Made by a program: the position numbers and the translations under genes. Source: Stemphylium vesicarium (lineage: Eukaryota > Ascomycota > Dothideomycetes > Pleosporales > Pleosporaceae). From it: a DNA stretch of 64,000 bases. Under the pieces are notes generated by a model. It worked only from the letters and a program-made list of their open reading frames with translations. It was not told the origin of the DNA and did not search any database. Below, one piece after another: positions 55,793-64,000 of this stretch (position 1 is its first letter; each line of letters opens with the position of its first letter). The stretch covers positions 62,001-126,000 of the forward strand of contig QXCR01000014.1 in the NCBI GenBank assembly GCA_004380135.1, read 5' to 3'.

Positions 55793-56828
55793 GTCGAATT
55801 GGATAAGTCCTGGTCTTCAGGTAGACGTCATAGAGTGCCTCGGCACTAGCAGAAGGAATGCCGGGAAGGGTACAACAGCTTCTAGGCGTGTACAGAAAAA
55901 TCCCCCAGAAGACGTACCAAAATTCCGCTGCTCAGACGCTCTTCAACACAAAGCTGAGATAGGAGGCAGTATTGACTTGATCGAATGTAACGGTAGTAGC
56001 CGACGCGCATGGTGTTGCGGCTATATGTGAGTAGCCGAAGTACCCCTCATGCATCCGAAGTTCGGAGTATGTCGGAAGGGTGTCACCTTCGGCACACATG
56101 CCATTCCATGTACTCGAGACATTTTCTCGTGGTTTCACAAGGAAACCTGCACGATAATCACCGAGGCTGAAAATATGTGAATGCTGCCTAAGTGCCGAGA
56201 ATTGATCTGAGAATTGTGCATCAGGCCCGACGCGTGACACCCATGCAGGAGTGAGGTAAGAGTTTGGAGCAGAGGATAGAACATTATTTTAATAGGATCT
56301 TATGAGGGTACAGATATTGTTTCTCGTCACTACCTTGATGGAAAGTGTGCGAATGCGCGCAAACCTTCGGTGCATATGTCGCACGCCCAGAATCAAGTGC
56401 CTTGCATGCTTACCCCGGATCCGCGGGAGTGGGTCGCGTGACGTTGCTGGCGTTGACTCGCGTGGCCTTTTACACATCACCCGCCAGCTCAAACAAGACG
56501 TTTGACTGTCCGCGCGACCTGCTCCACCGCCTCCTACTCGTCCACACTACCCACTAACGCTGGCACGAGGGCTTCCCGTCATCATCGTGATCGAAGTTAT
56601 GGCCGAGGTGGACCTTGCGCGGATGCGGAAAGAGTGGGAAGCCTGGGGGGCCATGACGGCTCTTTATGTCTTTGGTCGCTAGCCAACGTCAAGATTTCGC
56701 CATATCCTACTTGCTTCTGATTCCCATCGTTGTTTTTGCGACGACAGCTATGAGCTGCTGACAGACGCGCACCTTTCTAGCACTTTACTTCACCGCCTGC
56801 GTCCTGGTAATTCTTTCAAGCAAGCATC
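55793..56828. other. Divergent upstream region, fusion gene / glucoamylase
   Basis: About 1.0 kb. Frames at 55932-56240 (minus) and 55728-56030 (plus) are open but show no recognisable protein features. No TATA box or repeat is convincing. Confidence 0.45.
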
Positions 56829-58454
56829 ATGCTCCCTCACGTAGTACTGCTCGCGGGATTCGTCCACCACGCCTATGCATTTTCAATACCGCGTCTTCCT
56901 TCCCTGGCCAACTTTGCTGGCGCCGGCCATGCGCAACAACAACAGCCACTGCAAGACACGTTTGATGCCTGGATACAGCAAGAAGAGCGTATAGCGCTAG
57001 ACAAACTCCTTGCGAACGTCGCACCTGGCGGCAGCAATGTCAAAGGGAAAGGTGTAGCTGACGGCACCGTCATCGCTAGTCCAAGTAAAGAAGGGCCGGA
57101 TTATTGGTTTCAATGTAAGCATACTCAAGCCAATCTGTAGTTTGTCCCTGCTGACTTGCCCTTAGGGGTTCGCGATGCTGCCATAACCATGCACACCCTC
57201 GTCAACATCTACGCCGATGACCCGTCCTCTTCCCGCGCGTCCTCCCTCTCTACCATCCTCGACGCTTACACGTCCCTTCAACGCGACATTCAGCATACCT
57301 CGAACCCATCAGGTAAATTCGATGATCTTTCGGGGCTGGGCGAGCCCAAGTTTCAAGTCGATGGCAAGCCCTTTACAGGCTCGTGGGGAAGACCCCAGCG
57401 CGATGGTCCGGCGCTACGAGCACTGACGCTCATGCACTACCTTCGCGAGTACAACGCCTCACACCCCTCTCTGTGGAGCTCCGAGAGATCAGAGGACTTC
57501 TTTGGAGCCTTCTACACCGCTGAGATGCCGCCACGTAGCGTGATCAAGGCGGATCTGGAGTACGTCAGCCACTTCTGGAATCAGTCAGGCTTCGATCTCT
57601 GGGAAGAAGTCGAGGGCCTGCACTTCTTCAATCTCATGGTCAGCGCAAGAAGCCTGAGAGAGGGCAGTGATCTCGCAAGAACCTTCGAAGATGTTGGTGC
57701 GGCGGACTGGTACGAAGAGCAAGCCGGGTACATTGAGAACCTGCTAGCCAAGTTCTGGAACGCACAGAAAGGACATCTCATTGAGACCTTGTGGAGCAAG
57801 AGGAGTGGTCTGGACTGTGGACTGCTTCTTGGTTCCCTGCACGGTCTTCCTACAGATGGCTCTGAAAATGACGTCTTGTACGCTCCGTGGTCTGACGAGA
57901 CGCTCGTCACTCTTCTTGCCCTGACGCGCGACCAGAGGGACCGCTTCCCTATCAACAGCAGACCTGCCGACGAGGACGAGGATGAGGACATGGAAGAGAA
58001 CTCTTTCAAGGGCACGGGTCTAGGTCGCTATCCTGAAGACGTATATGACGGGTATGGCACCTCAAACCGCGGTGGTAACCCATGGTTCCTATGCACATCT
58101 TCTGCTGCCGAGATCCTATACCGAACTGCATCACACATCTCAGTCGCTGGCAACTTGACCATCACCGACGTCGGGCTACCCTTTTATGAGTCCCTTCTCG
58201 CCACCTCGTCCCTAGATGTTGATGTCGGCACCTTTGGCGACTCCGATGCGCTCTTCCACTCTGTCATCGAGCGCCTACACACTACTGGCGACGAGTTTCT
58301 CGAAATCGTAAAGACCCATGTTGATGCCGAAGGCAGTATGAGCGAGCAGTTCGACCGTGTGAGTGGATACATGAGGGGAGCCAACGACCTAACATGGAGT
58401 TATGGCGCGTTTTTGCAGGCTGTCAGAGCGCGGAAAGCGTATATGGGGTTGTGA
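56829..58454 (+). CDS. Glucoamylase, GH15, without starch-binding domain
   Basis: Secreted exo-enzyme releasing glucose from starch and dextrins. Exons are 56829-57114 and 57166-58454, 524 aa. A signal peptide is plain (MLPHVVLLAGFVHHAYA). GH15 motifs: PDYWFQWVRDAAITMHTLV across the intron, GEPKFQVDGKPFTGSWGRPQ, RDGPALRALTLMHYL, FDLWEEVEGLHFFNL carrying the general acid Glu, and GSMSEQFDRVSGYMRGANDL carrying the general base Glu, then LTWSYGAFLQAVRAR. The protein stops right after the catalytic domain, so there is no linker or CBM20. A run of acidic residues (DEDEDEDMEEN) replaces a loop before GRYPEDVYDGYGTSNRGGNP. Activity on soluble dextrins rather than raw starch is inferred. Confidence 0.93.
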
Positions 58455-58668
58455 TTGATCATTCCCATGGGGAAAGAATGGGTTCAAGAGAAGTATGATT
58501 TACGACATTATGACTGGGATATGAGCTATGACTAGCATGGGTTTGGGAGATCGAAGAGCACCGGAACATAGATCCTATATACCCTCGCTTTGCATCAACG
58601 ATTTATTTTTATTCTAAACACCTTGCTGCAGAGATTGATGACTGACTGGTAATCCCAACGCCGTTGTC

Positions 58669-58914
58669 TCAACGCCCATTGTCCGCTCTAGGCTTGTTCT
58701 CTTCAACCTCCTCCCAAATGGACTCGTCGTTTATTGGCGACTCGCAGATAACTCCCTCAAAGCCTGATTCATGCTTTGTGAAAGCGTTAGAGGTCGTTTT
58801 TCCCATGTCTGGTGTGGCGTTCGTGTTGATTTCGAGCCTCCCCATAGCCGACGAAATAGTGCTCTTGGCGTGCTTTTTGGTGTTTTGGGCAGCGAGGTTG
58901 GATTTCGGAGACAC
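58669..58914 (-). CDS. Possible small acidic protein, start unresolved
   Basis: An 81-codon frame whose C-terminus looks like coding sequence (FEGVICESPINDESIWEEVE, ENKPRADNGR). It has no ATG at its start: the first in-frame Met is at MGRLEINTNATPDMG, about 22 codons in, giving 58 aa. A good TATA box lies about 160 nt upstream on the same strand. Either the internal ATG is used, an upstream exon is missed, or the gene is damaged by a frameshift. I do not recognise the family. Confidence 0.35.
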   Translation of the reverse strand: MSPKSNLAAQNTKKHAKSTISSAMGRLEINTNATPDMGKTTSNAFTKHESGFEGVICESPINDESIWEEVEENKPRADNGR

Positions 58915-59070
58915 AATGCTCGTTTAAACTTTTGCAATCGGTTGTGTGGTGCATCTTTCGTGTCTTTAACAGGTAGAGTAGAGACTTGAAGCTGGATCAA
59001 TGGAACTGTTTGACGTCTTGATAAACTTTGTGTAGACGTTCTTGCGAAAACCCAAGGAGTGGCGTGAAGC

Positions 59071-59078
59071 CTTTTATA
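59071..59078 (-). promoter_or_regulatory. TATA box for a small minus-strand gene
   Basis: tataaaag on the minus strand, followed after some 100 nt by the doubtful small acidic ORF. Clear TATA boxes are rare in this window, so this supports a real transcript here. Confidence 0.5.
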
Positions 59079-59214
59079 CCGCGAAGGAGTCAGTGTCATG
59101 ACTTGGAATCCTATGACTGCCACCCTCCCTCCTCTTCTCTTCCCTTCCTCAAAACTCTACTTCCCCTCACCATCCACACGCCGCTGAACAGGACAGCTCA
59201 CCGCACCCCATAGT

Positions 59215-59475
59215 TTACAAGCTTTCCATATAATCCCGCTTCAGCGACCACTGCCACCCTCCAGCCTGCTTCTTCTCCAGGTCCGCTAGCGCCTTTTTCA
59301 GGAACGCTTTGCATTCGTCACAATATCCCTTCCGCCAATGAGATGTCCTCCCTAGCTGTGCGCATTGGTCGTGGAAGCGGCCTCTGTCCGCCTTTGTGCA
59401 TGTGGCGATGGGTTTTGTAGGATCTGTTATCCGGTGGGTGCAGAAGGTATACCGGAGTAAATTGCGCTTGCACAT
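59215..59475 (-). CDS. Small Cys-containing hypothetical protein
   Basis: Single exon, 86 aa, from ATG at 59475. Sequence begins MCKRNLLRYTFCTHRI and contains six Cys and several His (for example CAQLGRTSHW, GYCDECKAFLKKALADLEKK), ending in a charged amphipathic helix. The N-terminal MCKR...C pattern is one I have seen in small uncharacterised fungal proteins that may bind zinc, but I cannot name a family. No signal peptide is visible. Confidence 0.5.
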   Translation of the reverse strand: MCKRNLLRYTFCTHRITDPTKPIATCTKADRGRFHDQCAQLGRTSHWRKGYCDECKAFLKKALADLEKKQAGGWQWSLKRDYMESL

Positions 59476-59794
59476 TTTTAGATAGGGCTAGATATGCTGG
59501 TGTCCTTGGGAATCGGTATTAGGTTTTTTTTAGGGGGTTTGGGGCTTGAGACGGTGGCTGCTTGTCCCGGATGTGACGGTAATGCGGTGGGGGTAGATAG
59601 CGGTATATAGATTGATCGTGGAGATATTGTGCGTTGTAGAGGCTTCCTCGTTGCGATTCTATTGCAAATTCGAGGGGTTCCTAGTTGTGGTAAGGTAGCG
59701 AGTAGGTGACAGCGTTGCGGACCATGGTTCAGAGAGACCGCGGTGAAAAAAACACTCTCTGCTATCCCCTCCTCGACTTCCTTGGGTCGTATCG
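59476..59794. other. Short intergenic stretch
   Basis: About 320 nt upstream of the small Cys protein gene. A 98-codon plus-strand frame begins at 59795 (MSRYLSEELFAYLGPSLTFK, basic middle with RVARKIKKFL). It may be a gene but has no recognisable family and is not called. Confidence 0.4.
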
Positions 59795-61847
59795 ATGTCT
59801 CGCTACCTTTCTGAAGAGTTATTTGCGTACCTTGGCCCATCGTTGACTTTCAAAGATGGCCTGAAAAAGCCGGTGCTAGTACATGCAACCAAAGAAAAAA
59901 GACGGGGCCCAGAAAGACTGTCAACGAATGAGCAGGTGGTTTTTCGGAAATACTGCGATAGCAACAAGATTCCAACTAGGGTAGCGAGAAAGATAAAAAA
60001 GTTTCTCAATAAACCTGATCACCCCCATCCTATGCAGCGCAATTGGACCCACACTCAAGAAAGTGATGCCTATTTTTTCTACCCATCATAGCCACGGAGC
60101 TAAGTGAAACTAATTCCCTTCTTGACAACTCGAACTCGTTGTCCGGAGGTCTCCAGAGGAGGTAGTCTTCGTTAATCGTCATCTGCATGACGCTTGCTCG
60201 CTTGAAGATGCGGAGGACCGTGATAACACCTAGCTTTTTTCTATTCTTCATTCTAGAGCACCTTTACCAAGCATTTAGGCTGATAGAATCTATCATGAAT
60301 ACCTGTAGCGCACGGAACGCCTCGAAGGACTGGTAGCTGCGGCATCAGAGAGCGTTGTAATCTCTACATAACCGGGCAGGAAAGCATTGGAAGGGTCTGT
60401 ATAGCTGCCAAGAAACTTTCAGTAATGCACATTGTACCCATTTTTATGCCCAGCGCATGTGGTGTTTCATTATTTCCAAGCTCCTGCTGCATCACGTCCT
60501 ACGACCTCCCTCATAATCTGCGGTTCAACCAAGCACCACGCAGTCGCATTCAACCGCCGGGACAAGCCTGGACAAGACATCTTATACAGTACCAAGAGTC
60601 TAGGCAAGCAAGAACTCGATGCAGTGTTACCTCTTCAAAACCTGGGGTGCAGACGGCTATGTAAACATTTACCGTGAAATGGCCTGGCGCAATATTCTGG
60701 ATAAATGGTGATTCGCGCGTTAAGTTCCCCAGATCACCGGAACCGCTATAATTCTCCGCATATGGGAAAGCAACGTCCTGTGACCATATTGCATGATGAG
60801 AGGCTGGGGTGTAAGGCTAGTTTGCATGGCCGGAAGAAAGATGTCGCGCGGCGATGACGTGGAAACGGTGAAACTTGCGCGTAGGGTCATGGCAGTCTCG
60901 TGCACCAGCACACGAAGCACTCATTTACCCGGCCTCGACGATGCATGTGATTGTTTTGGTAGCGAAGATGAGTTGCTCGGATAGTCGGTTGGTCATATTG
61001 GGGCTGAACGAGATTTGCGATGTGGTCCGGGTGGTGAGAACGAAACCCAGGCTCACGGTCTAGCTTGCCTCGGTTAGAAGGAACACAACGCTATAGTCCA
61101 AGCAGCTCCTCGTCCGGATCGCCCACTAGAATGACTCTTCCGTGTCGATACCCTTGCCGGCCTAGAACGCGTGCATTGTACCAGTGTAGTCAGTAATGGA
61201 CGAGTGCGGCATCAGGGCAGCCGGCGAATTTCCTCGGTACAGCGTAGGGACGCCCCCTACGGAAACATTCATCCTTTTTTTTTATTACCCATCACTGCGA
61301 CACCACCAGATTTGCACAGAGTGTTGATCTCGGTACTTATGCGTCGCGTCTTATGCTCAGTATAGCAAACACCGCGTTACTATCAATCGGTAAAAGTACG
61401 CTTTTGCCGCCACTTCCAAGCGCCACACGTGTCACGCGGCTTCACATATATTAACAGCTCACGGCTCCACGACTCGGTACTCATGCCAAGCGATTTTTTA
61501 ACCGCTGGCAAAAGTCAGAGGCGGAAAGCTTGGCATCTGCAGGAGAAGGAGATGGGTAGTATGAGTGGAGGTGTTCTTACCATGACGGCTGTAGCGCGGC
61601 TGGATCCCGAAACCAACCCCACAACGGAGATATTGCAACCTCTAAGTAAATGACCGCACGGCCTTGTCCTGCGGTCTTTGTTTCAACTTGCGAACCAGTT
61701 ATCGCCAATGTTTGCTCCAAGATTTCGAAATGTTTCGACGTTTCCTGCCGCCATTGGCCCATCTTGCGTGTTTACGAGTACATTCTTTTACGAAAAGCCA
61801 AGGCTATCAGATTAGTTTCTCTCCTCTATCAGCCCTTGATCTACATC

Positions 61848-61853
61848 CTAGCC
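61848..61853 (-). promoter_or_regulatory. Candidate XlnR-type site
   Basis: ctagcc reads GGCTAG on the minus strand, fitting the GGCTAR core described for the xylanase regulator XlnR. It lies about 200 nt before the GH11 start codon. A six-base match is weak evidence alone. Confidence 0.3.
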
Positions 61854-61965
61854 ACTAGTAGATGGACCACCGCCATCATGGCGATAATGTTTATCTTGGC
61901 CTTGGCCAACAGAACCGGGCCTAATGCATTTATCACCATGTCGCCCTGAGCACTGCGGGAATCAC

Positions 61966-61971
61966 TATAAA
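61966..61971 (+). promoter_or_regulatory. TATA box of the GH11 xylanase gene
   Basis: tataaa lies 83-88 nt before the ATG, followed by a leader with CATC/CAC repeats, as expected for a strongly induced secreted-enzyme gene. Confidence 0.65.
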
Positions 61972-62053
61972 GCTATCGCAAGCCGTCCTCGAAGCAGATC
62001 ACAAACAGCATCGATCACTTCCTTTCTCTTCAGCAGTCAAACATTCCGTCACA

Positions 62054-62846
62054 ATGGTGTCCTTCACATCCCTTATCACCGCCGCGATTGCCGCTACCAG
62101 CGCTTTTGCTGCCCCTGCCACTGATGTAGCTGCCCGCTCATCCGGTGATCTCGTTGCTCGCCAGAGCACCCCCAATGCTGAGGGAACTCACAACGGCTGC
62201 TGTAAGTTTTACTAAGATGGAAACTTACATCAAGCTGATAATCTTCTTTTAGTCTACTCCTGGTGGACTGATGGCGGCTCCAGGGTCACCTACACCAACG
62301 GTGCCGGCGGTAGCTACAGCGTGAACTGGGGAAGCGGCGGCAACTTTGTCGGTGGAAAGGGATGGAACCCAGGATCTGCCCGGTACGACCATTTGCCTAT
62401 ACACGCAGATCATCAGCATCCTTTACTGACCCACTCTTAGTACCATTACCTACTCCGGCCAGTACAACCCCAACGGTAACTCCTACCTTGCCATCTACGG
62501 TTGGACCCGCAATCCCCTTGTAGAATACTACGTCGTCGAGAACTTCGGTACCTACGACCCTTCTTCCCAGGCATCCAACAAGGGAACCGTCACTGCCGAT
62601 GGCTCTTCCTACAAGATCGCCCAGTCGACCCGCACCAACCAGCCATCCATCGATGGTACTAGGACCTTTCAGCAGTACTGGTCTGTTCGTCAGAACAAGC
62701 GCTCTTCTGGCTCAGTTAACATGAAGACTCACTTCGATGCCTGGGCCAGCAAGGGCATGACTCTTGGTAGCCACTACTACCAGATCGTCGCCACTGAGGG
62801 ATACTTCTCCACTGGCAGCGCCTCCATCACTGTCAACTGCCCGTAA
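62054..62846 (+). CDS. Endo-1,4-beta-xylanase, GH11
   Basis: Secreted enzyme that cleaves the xylan backbone of plant cell walls. Exons are 62054-62201, 62253-62382 and 62441-62846, 227 aa. A signal peptide (MVSFTSLITAAIAATSAFA) is followed by a short propeptide ending VAR before QSTPNAEGTHNGC. The GH11 jelly roll is complete: FYSWWTDGGSRVTYTNGAGG, SVNWGSGGNFVGGKGWNPGS, ITYSGQYNPNGNSYLAIYGW, the nucleophile Glu in PLVEYYVVENFG, and the acid/base Glu in IVATEGYFSTGSASITV. There is no carbohydrate-binding module. Both intron positions give clean conserved joins. The tail AWASKGMTLGSHYYQ is typical of the family. Confidence 0.96.
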
Positions 62847-63674
62847 AGCGTCAAACGTAGGGTGGGTTCGTAGTCTGCAATTGTAGTGATGCAGAAGTGA
62901 CAGTGGCTGTGTGTTGTGAGCTGTGCTGGCTTTGCTAGTGTCTTCTTTTCTGTAAATATAACCTTATTACGCCAGCTTACTGGCTGCGAAAATGTCAAAA
63001 TTTTGTCTTTCAGCGCACCGTCCTTGCCACAAATATCTCACGTCGTCACCACAACCCCGATTTCACCAGATCGCAGTTACCAGCAGCCCGCTACTTGTCT
63101 CAGCTTTATTCAATTTTAACAGCATTGTGTGCTTAATAGCCATATCAACATTATAATACCACGCGAGGACGTTCTTTGATCCGTTTACTAAAGCCACTGC
63201 AGTGAGCAAGACGATGTGCTTTCGCAACTCCGTCGCATACTCTCGCCCAGGCTTGCACGTCCTTCTTAACCCTGATAGCCGTTCACACTGTGCAAACTAG
63301 CGCAGCATCATCCAATACAGCGGCAGTGTGGCAACATCGTAGACAAATGCGAAGTAAGCGATGGGTGGTGTATCCACTGCTGGATGAGAGAGCATGCGAG
63401 TAAGACTAAGAAAGGAGATGACGGGAAGAGAGTTTGGAGTGACAATTGGCGGGATGGCACAGAGTGGTCCGGATATGGCGGTGACAATGGAAAGGATATC
63501 TGGCGTGATGACGTGCCACAGTAACGTATCGTCAGAGAGACAGCATGGGCGTTGGACCAGATCCACGCTTCGCTGTCAGCACGTGCATTGAAAATATCGA
63601 GCTCGATCTCGGTAGCTGGCAATAAAGTCTTTGAGAAGGGTGTGACTGTCAAATTGATACCAACCATGCCAGAA
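62847..63674. other. 3' flanks of xylanase and aminotransferase genes
   Basis: About 830 nt between convergent genes. Two overlapping minus-strand frames (63308-63667, 63297-63566) look partly coding; the second encodes two hydrophobic segments. No good splice pair joins them, so no gene is called. They could be a small damaged gene. Confidence 0.4.
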
Positions 63675-64000
63675 TTAGATTTTTGCCTTCTCGACTGGTT
63701 CCCTGCCCACTAGCTCTCCATCGCCGGTATAAAGTGGCATAGTGCCTGGAGTCGTTCTTAAAGCTTCTTCAATGATAGACAAAGCAAGATCGAGCTGTTC
63801 CTCTGTGACAGTGATAGGCGGCGCGATCCTAAACACGCCGCCAAAAGACGCCATGGTAGCTAGTTGAGCCCAAAGACCCATCTTTTCCATCTTCTTTGAT
63901 ACAGATGCCCCTACCTCGGGTGCACCGACCTTTGTCTTTCTGTCACTGACAATCTCGACGCCGGCCATGAGCCCGCGGCCCCGCACGTCGCCGATACAAC
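63675..64000 (-). CDS. Class III PLP-dependent aminotransferase, C-terminal part (start outside window)
   Basis: The reading frame runs off the right edge and stops at TAA (63675-63677). About 108 residues are visible. IGDVRGRGLMAGVEIVSD is the typical start of the C-terminal small domain of class III (ornithine/GABA/dialkylglycine-type) aminotransferases. GVFRIAPPITVTEEQLDLAL, the substrate-side Arg region, and a final helix (SIIEEALRTTPG) follow. The PLP-binding Lys is upstream and not visible, so the substrate cannot be assigned. A 2,2-dialkylglycine decarboxylase-like or 4-aminobutyrate-type enzyme is possible. Confidence 0.85.
   Translation of the reverse strand, partial: CIGDVRGRGLMAGVEIVSDRKTKVGAPEVGASVSKKMEKMGLWAQLATMASFGGVFRIAPPITVTEEQLDLALSIIEEALRTTPGTMPLYTGDGELVGREPVEKAKI

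Larger units (their letters stand above)
60092..62053. other. Gene-poor stretch upstream of the xylanase gene
   Basis: About 2 kb with only short frames. The last few hundred bases are the xylanase promoter, with a TATA box at 61966-61971 and a GGCTAG-type site (minus strand) at 61848-61853. The remainder could be decayed sequence; I see no terminal repeats or transposase motifs. Confidence 0.5.

Noticed and set aside
59795..60091. 98-codon plus-strand frame with basic middle
   Set aside because: Open and starts with ATG, but no family, no clear promoter and no neighbour support.
63297..63667. Possible two-exon membrane protein between GH11 and the aminotransferase
   Set aside because: Hydrophobic segments look plausible, but the only joining intron would have a poor donor (GTCTCT) and be very short. 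Kept as an open question, not a call.

Overview
The window is a piece of a filamentous ascomycete nuclear genome. Genes are short, occur on both strands and carry zero to four small introns, mostly 45-100 nt with GT...AG ends and CTAAC/CTGAC-like branch sites. The genes are typically fungal: two Zn2Cys6 regulators, an APSES/KilA-N tail-anchored protein, an AA9 oxygenase, GH15 and GH11 enzymes, Ppg1 and Gid8. The combination, the secreted plant-polymer enzymes and the protein style suggest Dothideomycetes (Pleosporales). That placement is inference, not a database result. I see no ribosomal RNA, no confident tRNA, no CRISPR, no intact transposon and no secondary-metabolite cluster.

Layout. 1-5 kb: the 3' part of an AA9 lytic polysaccharide monooxygenase, ribose-5-phosphate isomerase (minus) and the NEDD8-E1 regulatory subunit ULA1 (plus). 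5-16.5 kb: RAD18, a Ser/Pro-rich unknown protein, a NirA/NIT4-like Zn2Cys6 regulator and a SNF2 ATPase with an embedded RING. 17-25 kb: a vacuolar Ca2+/H+ exchanger, a PMP3/SNA-family protein with a PPxY motif and a Pro/Gln-rich unknown. 26-33 kb: the phosphatase PPG1, uridine kinase URK1, GID8 and a zinc alcohol dehydrogenase with a clear TATA box. 34-39 kb: a GT31-like Golgi glycosyltransferase and a second Zn2Cys6 regulator. 40-50 kb: ASA1, a PlsB-type acyltransferase ending in a peroxisomal AKL signal, AP-3 beta (APL6), an unknown 249-aa protein and RhoGDI. 51-56 kb: a Bqt4-like protein and an unusual fused succinyl-CoA-ligase-like protein (alpha followed by beta). 56-64 kb: a GH15 glucoamylase, gene-poor DNA with small doubtful ORFs, a GH11 xylanase and the 3' part of a class III aminotransferase.

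Most genes are unrelated housekeeping genes. Links that may matter: RAD18 lies near a SNF2-RING protein (both could act in replication-damage tolerance). AP-3 beta, VCX1 and the PPxY SNA-like protein all concern vacuole or endosome traffic. Three secreted polysaccharide enzymes are scattered across the window. Several gene pairs share short divergent promoters (RKI1/ULA1, the Pro/Gln-rich protein/PPG1, URK1/GID8, APL6/the 249-aa protein).

The strongest candidates for new biology are: the alpha-beta succinyl-CoA-ligase fusion, whose beta half lacks the first ATP-grasp segment; the peroxisomal-tagged PlsB-type acyltransferase; the PPxY-tailed PMP3 protein; and the RecA-like-looking unknown at 48.4 kb. 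All exon borders were placed by eye from splice consensus, reading frame and family similarity.
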